A program made the position numbers and the translations under genes. 64,000 nucleotides of DNA, taken from Alicyclobacillus sendaiensis NBRC 100866 (GTDB lineage: Bacteria; Bacillota; Bacilli; Alicyclobacillales; Alicyclobacillaceae). The DNA lies in the NCBI RefSeq assembly GCF_001552675.1, contig NZ_BCRQ01000004.1, forward strand, positions 1 to 64,000, written 5' to 3'. Positions 15,891-25,394 of this stretch are shown in pieces; positions within the stretch are counted from its first letter, which is position 1; each line of letters begins with the position of its first letter. The notes below the pieces were generated by a model. It was not told the origin of the DNA. It searched no databases and saw nothing but the letters and a program-made list of their open reading frames with translations.

Positions 15891-17045
15891 TTGCGCTACT
15901 TGTCGGCAGGAGAATCGCATGGCCCGGCGCTCACCGTGGTGATCGACGGCTTTCCGAGCAATGTTCCAATCCGCAAAGAAAAAATTGACGAACAATTGCG
16001 ACGCAGGCAGCAGGGTTATGGCCGCGGCTATCGCCAGCAGATCGAGTCGGATGAGGTGCAGGTGACGAGCGGCCTGCGCTTCGGAAAGACGCTCGGCACG
16101 CCCATCACGCTCGTCGTGCAGAACCGAGACTTCAAGAATTGGTCGGCGAAAATGGCGCCGTTTGGCGACAAACCCGAAGACCTCAAGGAGATCTACCGCC
16201 CACGGCCCGGGCATGCGGACCTCGCCGGGGCCATCAAGTACGATCACGAGGACATCCGCAACGTGCTCGAGCGGGCCAGTGCGCGCAACACGGCCACGCT
16301 GGTGGCGGCGGGGGCGCTCGCGAGGCAACTTTTAGAGCATTTTGGAATTCGCATCACTGCGCATGTGGTCGAGCTGTGCGACGTGAAGGCGACCCAGTTT
16401 CCCGACACGCTTGATGAGCTGGAGGCGCGGGCGAATGCGTCTCCCGTTCGCTGTGCCGACGAGGCGGCGGCCGAGCGGATGATGGCGCGCATCGACGAGG
16501 CCAAGGCGGCGGGGGACACGGTCGGCGGCATCTTCGAGGTGATCGTGCGCGGCTGCCCCATCGGCCTAGGCAGCTACGCGCAGCCGGATCGCAAGCTGGA
16601 CGGCAGGCTCGCGGCGGCCTTGATGAGCATTCAGGCCATCAAAGGGGTGGAAATTGGCCTCGGCTTCGAGGCGGCCCGGCGCATGGGCTCCAAGGTGCAC
16701 GACCCCATCTTGTACGACGGCACGCGTTACCTTCGCTCGCACAACGGCGCGGGCGGACTCGAGGGCGGTGTGACCAATGGGGAGGACATCGTCGTGCGGG
16801 CGGCGATGAAGCCCATCAGCACGCTGTACAACCCGCTTCCGAGCGTGAACATGAAGACGAAAGAAGCGGAGCCCGCGGCCATCGAGCGCTCCGACATCTG
16901 CGCGCTCCCGGCGGCCTCGGTGGTCGGTGAGAACGTGGTCGCCTGGGTCATCGCGGGCGCGTTCCTGGAGAAGTTCGGCGGCGACTCGCTGGAGCAAATT
17001 CAAGATGCCTTTCGAGCCTATCAGGCGCGGGTGAGCCAGCGATGA
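15891..17045 (+). CDS. aroC: Chorismate synthase
   Basis: Converts EPSP to chorismate using reduced FMN, the last common step to Trp, Tyr, Phe and menaquinone. The protein begins RYLSAGESHGPALTVVIDG and keeps the RQQGYGRG and GGLEGGVTNGED motifs and the conserved AIKGVEIGLGF. I place the start at TTG 15891, which aligns with Bacillus AroC (MRYLTAGESHGP) and has GGAGGGG 9 nt ahead. A GTG at 15873 would add six residues and has no ribosome site. 384 aa, normal. First gene of an overlapping aroC-aroB-aroH set. Confidence 0.96.
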   Translation: MRYLSAGESHGPALTVVIDGFPSNVPIRKEKIDEQLRRRQQGYGRGYRQQIESDEVQVTSGLRFGKTLGTPITLVVQNRDFKNWSAKMAPFGDKPEDLKEIYRPRPGHADLAGAIKYDHEDIRNVLERASARNTATLVAAGALARQLLEHFGIRITAHVVELCDVKATQFPDTLDELEARANASPVRCADEAAAERMMARIDEAKAAGDTVGGIFEVIVRGCPIGLGSYAQPDRKLDGRLAAALMSIQAIKGVEIGLGFEAARRMGSKVHDPILYDGTRYLRSHNGAGGLEGGVTNGEDIVVRAAMKPISTLYNPLPSVNMKTKEAEPAAIERSDICALPAASVVGENVVAWVIAGAFLEKFGGDSLEQIQDAFRAYQARVSQR

Positions 17046-18133
17046 TTCGGCTGGACGTGCAAAGCGCGCAGGGGGCGTATCCCGTCCTCGTGGACGCCGG
17101 TGCCAGGCGCTTGTTGCCCGGTCTTCTGCAGGAGCTCGGGCTTGAGGGCCGAACATTTGCGCTCATCACGGACGACGTGGTTCAACAAACGGCATTTGCC
17201 GCGGAGCTCGAAGGTCTGGTGCGAGAGGTGGGGCGCGAGGTTTTCCTGCTCGCGTTTCCCGCCGGCGATGCGCACAAGAGCCTCGCGACCGCGGTGGATC
17301 TTTACCACGGCTTGCTTCGGCGCGGCTTTCGGCGAGGGGACGTCTTGTTGGCCGTTGGCGGCGGTGTGGTGGGCGATTTGGCCGGGTTCGTGGCGGCGAC
17401 TTACATGCGGGGCGTTCCCTACGTGCAGGTGCCAACCACGCTCCTCGCGCACGACAGCGCCATTGGGGGCAAGGTCGGCGTGAATCTCGAGGAGGGCAAG
17501 AATCTCGTCGGCGCCTTCTACCCCCCGCGCGCGGTGGTGTTTGACACCGAGGCGCTTTCCACCCTCGATGCGCGCCAGTGGGCGAACGGGATGGCCGAGG
17601 TCATCAAGCACGCCATCATTGGCGACGAGGAGTTATTTGGCCAGCTCGAAGCGAATCCCGTGACGGGCCTCGGCGATGCGGCTGCGTTCGTGGACGTGGT
17701 CGCACGAGCCATGAGGGTCAAGGTGGACGTCGTGAATCGGGATGAACGCGAGTCGGGGCTCAGGCAGGTGCTCAACGTGGGCCACACCGTCGGGCATGCG
17801 GTCGAGCAGTATTCAGGGTATGCCTTGGGCCACGGGGAGGCGGTGGCCATCGGGCTGGTGGTGGAGGCCGTCATCGCCGAGCGGCGCGGCCTCCTTGCGC
17901 CGAACGACGCCGCGCGCATTGCGGCGGTACTCGAGCGGCACGGCTTGCCCGTTCGCCCTCCGTACGGCGACGTGGAGGCCGTGCTTCGCTTGATGGCGGT
18001 CGACAAGAAGCATACCCACGCAGGGTGGACGTTTGCGCTGCCTTCGGCCATTGGTCGGGTGGAGATTTGCAGGGTGCAGCCCGACGAGGTGAGACAGGCT
18101 TACGAAGAGGTGAGGGAGGGACACCGTCCATGA
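17042..18133 (+). CDS. aroB: 3-dehydroquinate synthase
   Basis: NAD- and Zn-dependent enzyme turning DAHP into 3-dehydroquinate in the second shikimate step. Landmarks are the NAD-binding [40 protein letters not shown], the metal-site region [13 protein letters not shown], and [12 protein letters not shown] with a zinc-binding His. 363 aa, normal length. Starts 4 nt inside aroC (ATGA). Gene order aroC-aroB-aroH is the same as in Bacillus. Confidence 0.96.
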   Translation: MIRLDVQSAQGAYPVLVDAGARRLLPGLLQELGLEGRTFALITDDVVQQTAFAAELEGLVREVGREVFLLAFPAGDAHKSLATAVDLYHGLLRRGFRRGDVLLAVGGGVVGDLAGFVAATYMRGVPYVQVPTTLLAHDSAIGGKVGVNLEEGKNLVGAFYPPRAVVFDTEALSTLDARQWANGMAEVIKHAIIGDEELFGQLEANPVTGLGDAAAFVDVVARAMRVKVDVVNRDERESGLRQVLNVGHTVGHAVEQYSGYALGHGEAVAIGLVVEAVIAERRGLLAPNDAARIAAVLERHGLPVRPPYGDVEAVLRLMAVDKKHTHAGWTFALPSAIGRVEICRVQPDEVRQAYEEVREGHRP

Positions 18134-18498
18134 AGGTCAGGGGACTGCGGGGAGCCACGACGGTGGCCCGCAATGACAGAGAGGAGATCCTGAGGGCGAC
18201 GCGCGAACTGATGGAGGAGATGGTCCGCGCCAACGACATCGACGTGGACGACGTGGCGAGCGTGATTCTGACCATGACGCCCGACCTGAATGCAGCGTTT
18301 CCGGCGTTTGCGGTTCGACAACTTCCCGGTTGGCAATGGGTTCCCTTGATGTGCGCGACGGAGATCAACGTGCCGGGTTCGCTGCCGCGCAGCATTCGCG
18401 TGCTGGTTCATCTGAACACGGACAAGCGCCAGGATGAGCTTGTCCACGTGTATTTGGGCGAAGCCGTGCAACTGCGCCCGGACATCGCGACGAGGTGA
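18130..18498 (+). CDS. aroH: Monofunctional chorismate mutase (AroH type)
   Basis: Rearranges chorismate to prephenate, toward Tyr and Phe. The 122-aa protein aligns without gaps to the trimeric B. subtilis AroH at the active-site positions: R7, E78, R90 and Y108 are all present at identical numbers. It overlaps aroB by 4 nt. In Bacillus the next gene is trpE. Here 156 nt of regulatory DNA lead straight to trpD. Confidence 0.95.
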   Translation: MKVRGLRGATTVARNDREEILRATRELMEEMVRANDIDVDDVASVILTMTPDLNAAFPAFAVRQLPGWQWVPLMCATEINVPGSLPRSIRVLVHLNTDKRQDELVHVYLGEAVQLRPDIATR

Positions 18499-18536
18499 GG
18501 TTTCCCTCTTCTTCTGCCCAACTTTCGCGCCTTTGG

Positions 18537-18565
18537 TTGACGAATGAGACGGGGGCCGCTAACAT
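18537..18565 (+). promoter_or_regulatory. trp operon promoter
   Basis: TTGACG (18537-18542), a 17-bp spacer, then TAACAT (18560-18565). Transcription would start near 18572, leaving a leader of about 83 nt that holds the GAG-triplet array before trpD. Confidence 0.65.
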
Positions 18566-18588
18566 AGTCGTAACAGCTCGATGGACGT

Positions 18589-18652
18589 CAGTTGAGCTGA
18601 GTTGAGGTCGAGGAGGGCGCCGGTCTACGGCGTCGAGGTGAGAGGAGTCGAG
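18589..18652 (+). promoter_or_regulatory. Predicted TRAP binding site covering the trpD ribosome site
   Basis: GAG triplets lie at 18594, 18599, 18604, 18610, 18613, 18635, 18640, 18645 and 18650, mostly with 2-3 nt spacers, plus a CAG at 18589. This is the pattern bound by the TRAP ring. Between the two clusters is a 19-nt hairpin (18616-18634; 7 bp including one G-U) whose base directly joins GAG 18613 to GAG 18635. The Shine-Dalgarno GAGAGGAG (18640-18647) lies inside the last triplets and the final GAG ends 2 nt before the trpD ATG. No T-run terminator is present, so repression would act on translation, as at Bacillus trpG. Skipping one of the adjacent GAGs gives about nine usable repeats. 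Confidence 0.8.
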
Positions 18653-18654
18653 TC

Positions 18655-19704
18655 ATGCAGGACATGGTTCGGGATATCTTGACCGCTGTTGTGTCCGGTA
18701 AGATATTGGATGAAGAGACGGCGGAAGCTTTTCTTAGTGCATGGTTGGATGGGAAAGTGTCTCCGGTCCAGGCGGCCGCGCTGGTCAGCGTGATGGCGCA
18801 CCGCGGCGAACAACCGGCGGAAATCGCCGGTTTCGCCCGGGCCATGCGGAACCACGCGGTTCGGTTGCAGGCCCCCGAGGGCGCGCTGGATACGTGTGGG
18901 ACAGGTGGCGACGGAAAGGACACCTTCAACATCTCCACGGCCGTCGCGTTTGTCGCCGCGGCGGCCGGCATTCCGGTTGCCAAGCACGGGAATCGGGCGG
19001 CCTCGAGCCGGAGCGGCAGCGCGGACGTGTTGCAGGCGCTCGGCGCCGTGATTGATCTGCCCGTGTCTGCCTCTGAGGCGCTGCTCCGAGAAACAGGTTT
19101 GTGTTTTCTCTTCGCGCAAGTCTACCACCCCGCGATGAAGGTTGCGGCCCAGGTGCGCAAGGAACTTGGGTTCAGAACCATCTTCAACATCCTCGGCCCC
19201 TTGACCAACCCCGCCGGCGCCAAGCGCCAGGTGCTTGGCGTCTTTCACGAACGTCTCGTCCCGCTGGTGGGTCAAGCGCTCGTGAGCCTCGAATCCGAGC
19301 ACGCTCTGGTGGTCCATGGTGCAGAAGGGTTGGATGAACTCTCGCTGGCAGGCCCTTCCCTGGTTGCGGAGGTCCGAGACGGCGAGGTCCGAACGTATCG
19401 GCTCGCCCCTGAGGACGTGGGGCTTCGGTCGGCACCCATCGAAGCGGTGCGCGGCGGATCGCCTGAGGAGAACGCCGAGATCGTGCGACGCGTTCTCGCG
19501 GGCGATGAGCGCGGAGCAAAGCGCGACATCGTGCTCTATAATGCCGGCGCGGCCCTGTACGTGGGAGGCAAGGCGGCCTCGGTTCGCGAGGGCGTGGCGC
19601 TGGCCGCCGAGTTGATCGATGCCGGGCGGGCGCTCGCGGCCCTGAACGCGTTTGTCCAGGGCACGAGGAAGCTCGCGAGGGTGGAGGAGGCGGTGAGCCC
19701 GTGA
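18655..19704 (+). CDS. trpD: Anthranilate phosphoribosyltransferase
   Basis: Joins anthranilate to PRPP in the second step of tryptophan synthesis. The 349-aa protein has the N-terminal helical domain, the PRPP loop DTCGTGGDGKDTFNIST near residue 80, KHGNRAASSRSGSADVL, and FNILGPLTNPA. It is the first gene of this trp operon. trpE and trpG, which supply anthranilate, are not in the window. Its start codon and ribosome site are embedded in the predicted TRAP site. The stop overlaps the trpC start (GTGA). Confidence 0.96.
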   Translation: MQDMVRDILTAVVSGKILDEETAEAFLSAWLDGKVSPVQAAALVSVMAHRGEQPAEIAGFARAMRNHAVRLQAPEGALDTCGTGGDGKDTFNISTAVAFVAAAAGIPVAKHGNRAASSRSGSADVLQALGAVIDLPVSASEALLRETGLCFLFAQVYHPAMKVAAQVRKELGFRTIFNILGPLTNPAGAKRQVLGVFHERLVPLVGQALVSLESEHALVVHGAEGLDELSLAGPSLVAEVRDGEVRTYRLAPEDVGLRSAPIEAVRGGSPEENAEIVRRVLAGDERGAKRDIVLYNAGAALYVGGKAASVREGVALAAELIDAGRALAALNAFVQGTRKLARVEEAVSP

Positions 19705-20504
19705 GCACGATTTTGGAGACGATTCTCGAAACGAAGCGCCGCGAAGTGGAGGCGCTGTGGCAGCGCGTGCATCGCGATGGCCCCTTTCCGGAGCGAGCGG
19801 AACCCTTTCGCTCCCTCGCCGAGAGCCTGAGGAGCGCGCAACACCTGGGTGTCATCGCAGAGATCAAGCGCAGGAGTCCGTCCAAGGGCGTGTTGCAGGC
19901 AAGCGTGGATCCCGCGGCGCGCGCCCGGGTCTACGAGCAGGGCGGGGCGTTGGCCATCTCCGTCTTGACGGACGAAACGTACTTCCACGGCGCACTCGAG
20001 GACCTGCGAGCGGCCCGGTCGGCTGTGAAGCTTCCAGTGCTCCGCAAGGACTTCGTGATCGATGAAATCCAGGTGGATGAGTCGGTCTCGGCGGGGGCGG
20101 ACATCGTGTTGCTCATCGCCGCCGCGATGCCTGCGGATCGCCTGGCGGCGTTGTCGAAGTACGCGCGATCTCGGGGCCTCGAAGTACTGCTCGAGGTGCA
20201 CGGGGAGGCCGAGGTGGAGGCCGCCGTGGCGGCAGAGCCCACCATCATAGGGATCAACAATCGCGACCTGCGGACCTTTGAGGTGGATCTCGCGACGTCG
20301 GAGCGGGTTTTGCGTCGGCTGCCCGAGGGGTGCCTCGCCATTGCGGAGAGCGGCATCATGGGCCGCGAGGATGCCCTGCGCATGGCGTCTGCGGGCGCGA
20401 GAGGGATCCTGGTTGGCGAACTCCTCATGCGCCACGCGGATCTCGCCTCCGTCCAAGCCCAGGTGGCGGAGCTCTGTGTCCCGCTCGGGGCGGTGGCGAA
20501 GTGA
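19701..20504 (+). CDS. trpC: Indole-3-glycerol phosphate synthase
   Basis: Closes the indole ring from CdRP, a TIM-barrel enzyme. Typical motifs are VIAEIKRRSPSKG, with its two catalytic and substrate-binding lysines, LPVLRKDFVIDE, IIGINNRDLRTFEVD, and AESGI near the end. 267 aa, normal. GTG start overlapping trpD; its own stop overlaps the trpF start in the same way, so the operon is tightly coupled. Confidence 0.96.
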   Translation: MSTILETILETKRREVEALWQRVHRDGPFPERAEPFRSLAESLRSAQHLGVIAEIKRRSPSKGVLQASVDPAARARVYEQGGALAISVLTDETYFHGALEDLRAARSAVKLPVLRKDFVIDEIQVDESVSAGADIVLLIAAAMPADRLAALSKYARSRGLEVLLEVHGEAEVEAAVAAEPTIIGINNRDLRTFEVDLATSERVLRRLPEGCLAIAESGIMGREDALRMASAGARGILVGELLMRHADLASVQAQVAELCVPLGAVAK

Positions 20505-21199
20505 GACGTCTCCCGCTCTTGAAAATCTGCGGACTCCGGCCGGGCGATGACCTGTCGTTTCTTCGTCATCCCGCCGTGACCCACGTGGGCTTCGTCATGG
20601 TTCCGGCATCCAGGCGGTACGTGGCGCCGGAGGACGCGGGGCAACTCGTCCGGGCCGCGAAGCGTATTCGCCCAGATGTGACTGCGGTGGCAGTGGTGTC
20701 CGGAGGATCGTGTGACGAGATCGGCGAGGCTGCGAGGCGGGCTGGCGTTGACGTCGTGCAGTTGCACGGGGGAGAGCCGCAGGGCATCGAGGACAGGCTT
20801 CGGAAGGCGGGGTTCCAGGTGTGGCGCGCCGTGGCGTTCGATCCCGACAACGATGAGGCGTCGTTTCTCGACGCCGTCAGGTCGCACGCGGCTGTCGCCG
20901 ATGCCATCTTGTTCGATGCGAAGCCGCCGTCCGATGCCAAACCGGGCGTGACCGGCGGGCACGGCCGGACGTTTGATTGGGACCGATTGACCCAAATGGC
21001 AGTAGCGTTCAACTTCGATTGGTGGGTCGCGGGCGGCATTACGCCGGAAAACGTTCGAGATCTTTTGCGCCGGGTGCGTCCGGTCGGCATCGACGTGTCT
21101 TCGGGCGTGGAAGCCGGCGGGCGCAAGGACGTCGGACGCATTCACCAGCTGATCCAGGCGATGGAGGCGTGGGGCCATGAGTCATTATCCATATCCTGA
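20501..21199 (+). CDS. trpF: Phosphoribosylanthranilate isomerase
   Basis: Amadori isomerase of the tryptophan pathway. The 232-aa TIM barrel opens with [12 protein letters not shown], where the Cys is the usual general base. It contains [17 protein letters not shown], and GGITPENV followed by [15 protein letters not shown], the phosphate-binding end. I chose the GTG at 20501, which overlaps the trpC stop (GTGA). Its 3' end overlaps trpB by 23 nt, longer than the other overlaps in the operon. Confidence 0.94.
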   Translation: MRRLPLLKICGLRPGDDLSFLRHPAVTHVGFVMVPASRRYVAPEDAGQLVRAAKRIRPDVTAVAVVSGGSCDEIGEAARRAGVDVVQLHGGEPQGIEDRLRKAGFQVWRAVAFDPDNDEASFLDAVRSHAAVADAILFDAKPPSDAKPGVTGGHGRTFDWDRLTQMAVAFNFDWWVAGGITPENVRDLLRRVRPVGIDVSSGVEAGGRKDVGRIHQLIQAMEAWGHESLSIS

Positions 21200-22388
21200 T
21201 GAAACGGGACGATATGGCGCGTTTGGCGGGCGGTACGTCCCGGAGACGCTCATGTCGGCCCTCCTGCAATTGGAACACGATTACCTGCGCCTCTCGCGCG
21301 ATGCGTCGTTTCAAGCCGAACTCAAGTATTATCTGCAGCAGTATGCGGGCAGGCCAACCCCGCTTTACTTCGCCGAGCGCCTGACGCAGTACCTCGGGGG
21401 GCCCAAGATTTATCTGAAGCGCGAGGACCTCAATCACACGGGCGCCCACAAGATCAACAATGCCATCGGCCAGGGGCTGCTCGCGCTTCGGACGGGCAAG
21501 CGGCGCGTGATTGCGGAGACGGGCGCGGGACAACACGGGGTGGCGACGGCGACGGTGGCTGCGCGGTTTGGCCTGGAATGCACTGTGTTCATGGGCGAAG
21601 AAGACATGCGCCGCCAAGCGCTGAACGTCTTTCGCATGCGGATGCTCGGCGCGGAGGTAGTGGCCGCGACGTCGGGGACAAGAACACTGAAGGATGCGAC
21701 GAACGAGGCTATCCGTCACTGGGTGGCACACGTGGACGACACCCATTACATCATCGGGTCGGTCGTGGGGCCCCATCCCTATCCCATGATGGTCCGAGAT
21801 TTCCAGCGCGTCATTGGGGACGAAGCCAAGGCCCAGATCCTCGAACAGGAGGGCCGCCTGCCCACCAGCGTGGTGGCGTGCGTCGGCGGCGGCTCAAACG
21901 CCATGGGCATCTTCTACCCCTTCATCGAAGACGAGGATGTCGAGCTCATTGGCTGCGAAGCGGCCGGGCGCGGGCTGGAGACGGATTACCATGCGGCCAG
22001 CATCGCGCGCGGGCGCCCGGGCGTGTTGCACGGGGCGAAGACCATGCTGTTGCAGGACGAATACGGCCAGGTCCAACCCGCCCACTCCATCTCGGCGGGA
22101 CTGGACTACCCGGGCATCGGGCCTGAGCACGCGCATCTGGCGGCCACGGGGCGCGCCACCTACGTGCCGGTGACCGACCAAGAGGCTCTCGACGCCTTTT
22201 TCCTTCTGTCGAAGCTCGAAGGTATCATCCCGGCGCTTGAGAGCGCGCACGCCATCGCTTACCTGATGCGGGAAGCGAAGCGCTACGGCTCGGACGACGT
22301 CGTCATTGTCTGCCTGTCTGGCCGCGGCGACAAGGACGTGGAGCAGGTGGCCGCGCGAGAGGAGGAGCAACGTGGACCGAATTCGTGA
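21177..22388 (+). CDS. trpB: Tryptophan synthase beta chain
   Basis: PLP enzyme that condenses indole with serine. The lysine that binds PLP is K92 in [15 protein letters not shown]. The protein also carries AETGAGQHG, the phosphate-cradle [11 protein letters not shown], and a C-terminal [10 protein letters not shown] motif. 403 aa, normal for TrpB1. It shares 17 nt with the trpA start region. Confidence 0.97.
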   Translation: MSHYPYPDETGRYGAFGGRYVPETLMSALLQLEHDYLRLSRDASFQAELKYYLQQYAGRPTPLYFAERLTQYLGGPKIYLKREDLNHTGAHKINNAIGQGLLALRTGKRRVIAETGAGQHGVATATVAARFGLECTVFMGEEDMRRQALNVFRMRMLGAEVVAATSGTRTLKDATNEAIRHWVAHVDDTHYIIGSVVGPHPYPMMVRDFQRVIGDEAKAQILEQEGRLPTSVVACVGGGSNAMGIFYPFIEDEDVELIGCEAAGRGLETDYHAASIARGRPGVLHGAKTMLLQDEYGQVQPAHSISAGLDYPGIGPEHAHLAATGRATYVPVTDQEALDAFFLLSKLEGIIPALESAHAIAYLMREAKRYGSDDVVIVCLSGRGDKDVEQVAAREEEQRGPNS

Positions 22389-23175
22389 GGCTTTTCAAGC
22401 GGGGCATAAGCTGCTCATTCCCTTCGTCGTCGCGGGCGATCCGGATTACGAGCGCTCACTGAACATTGCCTGCGCCATCCTGGAGGAGGGCGCGGATATG
22501 CTCGAGATTGGCTTCCCGTATTCGGATCCCCTGGCTGACGGCCCAGTCATCCAGGCGGCTGCGGTACGTAGTCTGAAGCAGGGCACGCGCCTCGTGGATT
22601 GCCTGCGCTTGGTTCGCGACATTCGGGCGCGATCGCCGAAGCCGCTCGTCGCGTTCACGTACGTGAATCCTCTCATCCAGTACGGTGCGGAGCGGTTTTT
22701 CGCAGAGTTGGCCGCGGCGGGCGGCGACGGGGTCATCGTCCCGGACGTGCCGCTCGAGGAAGCAGCCGAGGTGGCGTCCGCGGCCGAGGCGCACGGCATT
22801 CAGTTCGTGCCTCTAGTGGCGCCCACGTCGGGCGAGGAGCGGGTGCGCGCGATTGTGCGCGCGGCGCGCGGCTTCGTGTACTGCGTGTCGTCCCTCGGCG
22901 TGACGGGCGAGCGCCAGCACGTGTCGCGGCAGGTTCGCGAACTCGTCGATCTCGTCCGCAAGCACACGCACCTGCCCGCCTGCGTCGGATTTGGCGTGAG
23001 CCGCCCGGAGCACGTGCGGGAGATCGCGGAATTCGCAGACGGGATCATCGTGGGCAGCGCCTACGTGCGCCGCGTGGGGGACGCGGCGGAAGCGGGGCGC
23101 GATCCCGTCGAAGCCGTGCGCGCGTTCACGCGGGAACTCAAACAAGCGGCGATGGGGGCCATGCACCCGGGCTGA
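22372..23175 (+). CDS. trpA: Tryptophan synthase alpha chain
   Basis: Cleaves indole-3-glycerol phosphate and feeds indole to TrpB. The motif [15 protein letters not shown] holds the catalytic Glu (about 45) and Asp (about 56). [20 protein letters not shown] and [10 protein letters not shown] follow. Start GTG 22372 with GGAGGAG just upstream and inside trpB. 267 aa. Last gene of the trp set; a new promoter follows before aroF. Confidence 0.96.
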   Translation: MDRIREAFQAGHKLLIPFVVAGDPDYERSLNIACAILEEGADMLEIGFPYSDPLADGPVIQAAAVRSLKQGTRLVDCLRLVRDIRARSPKPLVAFTYVNPLIQYGAERFFAELAAAGGDGVIVPDVPLEEAAEVASAAEAHGIQFVPLVAPTSGEERVRAIVRAARGFVYCVSSLGVTGERQHVSRQVRELVDLVRKHTHLPACVGFGVSRPEHVREIAEFADGIIVGSAYVRRVGDAAEAGRDPVEAVRAFTRELKQAAMGAMHPG

Positions 23176-23180
23176 CGGGA

Positions 23181-23209
23181 TTGTCCCCTGTCGCCGATTG
23201 TGATAGACT
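23181..23209 (+). promoter_or_regulatory. Candidate promoter of aroF-tyrA
   Basis: TTGTCC (23181-23186), 17-bp spacer, TAGACT (23204-23209), lying between trpA and the DAHP synthase gene. It could uncouple aroF-tyrA from TRAP control of trpDCFBA. Confidence 0.45.
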
Positions 23210-23260
23210 TTTCAAACCATTCGAAGGGTACAAAAAAGAATGCTTGGAGGAGAGAGACAC

Positions 23261-24292
23261 ATGATCGTGGTCATGAAGGAGGGCGCGTCGCAGTCGGAGA
23301 TCGATCGCGTGATGGAGTTGCTCCAGAGCAAAGGGCTCGGGGCGCACCTGTCGGTCGGCGTGGAGACGACGGTGATCGGCGTGATCGGCCCGAAGGAGAA
23401 GGTGCATGAGCTCGGCATCGAGACGCTGCCGGGCGTGGAAAAGCTGGTGACGGTGAGCTATCCGTTTAAGCTCGCGAGCCGTCCCTTTCACCCGGACGAC
23501 ACGCGGATTGAAATCCGCGGTCACGTCGTGGGCGGCCCGGAACCCACGCTCATCGCGGGGCCGTGCTCGGTGGAGACGCGCGAAGGATTGCTGGAAATTG
23601 CGCGCGCCATCAAGCGAAGTGGGGCGCACATGCTGCGGGGCGGCGCCTTTAAGCCGAGATCGTCCCCGTATTCGTTCCAAGGGCTCGGCGAGGAGGGGCT
23701 CAAGTACCTGGCCGACGCGCGGGAGGAGACGGGGCTCGCCATCGTGTCCGAGGTGATGGAGCCAGGGCTCGTGCCGCTCGTGGCCGAGTACGTCGATGTG
23801 CTGCAGATTGGCGCGCGCAACATGCAAAACTTCCCGCTCCTCAAGGCGGTGGGCCGGACCGGTAAACCGGTGCTCTTGAAGCGCGGTTTTTCCAACACCA
23901 TTGAAGAGTGGCTCATGTCGGCCGAGTACATCATGGCGGAGGGGAACCCGAACGTCATTCTTTGCGAACGCGGCATCCGGACGTTTGAGACCTACACGCG
24001 CAACACGCTGGATCTGAACGCCGTGCCTGTGGTGAAGCACCTGTCTCACCTGCCCATCCTCGTCGATCCGTCTCATGGCGTCGGTCACGCGCGCTACGTG
24101 ACGGACATGGCGCGGGCGGGGATTGCGGCCGGTGCACACGGCGTGATCGTCGAGGTGCACAAGGATCCTTCTAAGGCATGGTCGGACGGCAACCAGACGA
24201 TCACCCTCGAGGAATTCGACCAACTGGCGAACCAGGTGCGGGCCATCCATCAGGTGATGAAGACGTTCGAGCCTGCCGCCAGCTTGGTGTGA
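23261..24292 (+). CDS. aroF: DAHP synthase (type I-beta, with N-terminal regulatory domain)
   Basis: Condenses PEP and erythrose-4-phosphate, the entry step of the shikimate pathway. The first 75 residues or so form the ferredoxin-like domain seen in the Thermotoga enzyme, where it mediates feedback inhibition by Tyr or Phe. The KDSA/DAHPS barrel follows with IAGPCSVET, LRGGAFKPRSSPYSFQG, LLKRGFSNTIEEW, and DPSHGVGHARYV. 343 aa; ATG behind GGAGGAGAG. Its position between trpA and tyrA, where Bacillus has hisC, groups first-step supply with Trp and Tyr synthesis. Confidence 0.95.
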   Translation: MIVVMKEGASQSEIDRVMELLQSKGLGAHLSVGVETTVIGVIGPKEKVHELGIETLPGVEKLVTVSYPFKLASRPFHPDDTRIEIRGHVVGGPEPTLIAGPCSVETREGLLEIARAIKRSGAHMLRGGAFKPRSSPYSFQGLGEEGLKYLADAREETGLAIVSEVMEPGLVPLVAEYVDVLQIGARNMQNFPLLKAVGRTGKPVLLKRGFSNTIEEWLMSAEYIMAEGNPNVILCERGIRTFETYTRNTLDLNAVPVVKHLSHLPILVDPSHGVGHARYVTDMARAGIAAGAHGVIVEVHKDPSKAWSDGNQTITLEEFDQLANQVRAIHQVMKTFEPAASLV

Positions 24293-24300
24293 GGGGGACC

Positions 24301-25146
24301 ATGGCGCTGAAACGCGTGCTCATTGTGGGGGCGGGACTCATCGGCGGGTCGATGGGCCTCGCCCTTTCTCGTCGGATGCCGCACCTGGATGTCGATGCCA
24401 TGGAGGTGAACGCAGCCTATCGGGAACAGGCCGCACAGCTCGGTGCGTTTCGCCGCGTGTGGCACGCGCTGGACAGCGCGCCCTCCGACTACGATCTCGC
24501 CGTGCTCGCCGTGCCGGTGGACGCCGCCGTCCACCTGCTTCCGCGTGTGCGCGGGAAAGCCAGATGGGTCATGGACGTGTGCAGTGTGAAGCGACCCATT
24601 GTGGAGGCCATGGATCGCGTCCTCGCCGGATCGCGCGGCGTCCCGTCGCATCCTATGGCGGGCAAGGCGCAGCCGGGGCCGCTCGGCGCGGAGGAAAACT
24701 TGTTCGAAGGAAGACCGTGGATTTTTCTCGACACGCACCGCCCGCCCGCGGAAATCGAGGAGCTTGTGCGCAGCCTGGGTGCTCGCGTCGTCTGGGTTCC
24801 GGATGCGGACCACCACGACCGGCGCATGGCCGACGCGAGTCACGGCATTCATCTCGCGAGCCAGTGCGCCGTCCTCGCGGCCGAAATGGATCCCGCGGCC
24901 ATCGCCGAAGTCGCGGGTCCCGCGTTTTGGGATGTGACGCGGTTGGCGTCGTCGCCGTCGGAATTCTGGGTTCAGACGCTCAGTGCGAACCGCGATCACG
25001 TCATCGCCTGGCTGCGGCGGTTCGAATCGGCGGCGCGCGCATTTCGCGCGGCGCTCGAGCAAAACGATGCGGCGGAAGTGAGGATTCTGCTGGAAGAGGC
25101 GAAGTGGCGTCGCGCACGAGCGGACGACGCGAGAAACACGAATTAA
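24301..25146 (+). CDS. tyrA: Prephenate dehydrogenase
   Basis: Oxidative decarboxylation of prephenate to 4-hydroxyphenylpyruvate for tyrosine. NAD-binding fold at the start (VLIVGAGLIGGSMGLAL) and the active-site block VPSHPMAGKAQPGPLGA. At 281 aa it lacks the C-terminal ACT domain present in the B. subtilis enzyme (about 370 aa), so feedback by amino acids through ACT is absent. It begins 8 nt after aroF and has no terminator of its own before the promoter at 25173. Confidence 0.93.
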   Translation: MALKRVLIVGAGLIGGSMGLALSRRMPHLDVDAMEVNAAYREQAAQLGAFRRVWHALDSAPSDYDLAVLAVPVDAAVHLLPRVRGKARWVMDVCSVKRPIVEAMDRVLAGSRGVPSHPMAGKAQPGPLGAEENLFEGRPWIFLDTHRPPAEIEELVRSLGARVVWVPDADHHDRRMADASHGIHLASQCAVLAAEMDPAAIAEVAGPAFWDVTRLASSPSEFWVQTLSANRDHVIAWLRRFESAARAFRAALEQNDAAEVRILLEEAKWRRARADDARNTN

Positions 25147-25172
25147 TCTGAAAAATCGGAGCAGATGTGGTA

Positions 25173-25201
25173 TTGACAGCGTTTACAGACGGGTGTATCA
25201 T
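25173..25201 (+). promoter_or_regulatory. Strong sigma-A promoter after tyrA
   Basis: Perfect -35 TTGACA (25173-25178), 17-bp spacer, and TATCAT (25196-25201, 5 of 6). Best-matching promoter in the window. Start near 25208. A terminator follows only about 55 nt later. Confidence 0.75.
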
Positions 25202-25260
25202 TCAAGTCGAAGGGTGTTATGTTCTGATTTCTCTCCACTCCTAGCAGAATCTCCTGTGTT

Positions 25261-25293
25261 GGGAATTCGCCGCGAGCGAGTTCCCTCTTTTTT
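25261..25293 (+). terminator. Terminator / possible attenuator upstream of the XPB-like gene
   Basis: A 10-bp stem GGGAATTCGC/GCGAGTTCCC (one G-U, loop CGCGA) is followed by TCTTTTTT. It lies between the strong promoter at 25173 and the gene at 25395. It would either end tyrA transcripts or release an RNA of about 85 nt from that promoter. Confidence 0.85.
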
Positions 25294-25394
25294 GTCGCGC
25301 GGGTTGGAGGTCAGGGTGTGCTAAAAAGAAGTTCAAAAGGATAATATTGCATAGCCATGGGCATGCTAGGCGAAAACGGTGCGGAGGGAACCGC

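Noticed and set aside
18565-18567. TAG upstream of trpD as an extra TRAP triplet
   Set aside because: It lies within the predicted -10 region and would not be in the transcript.
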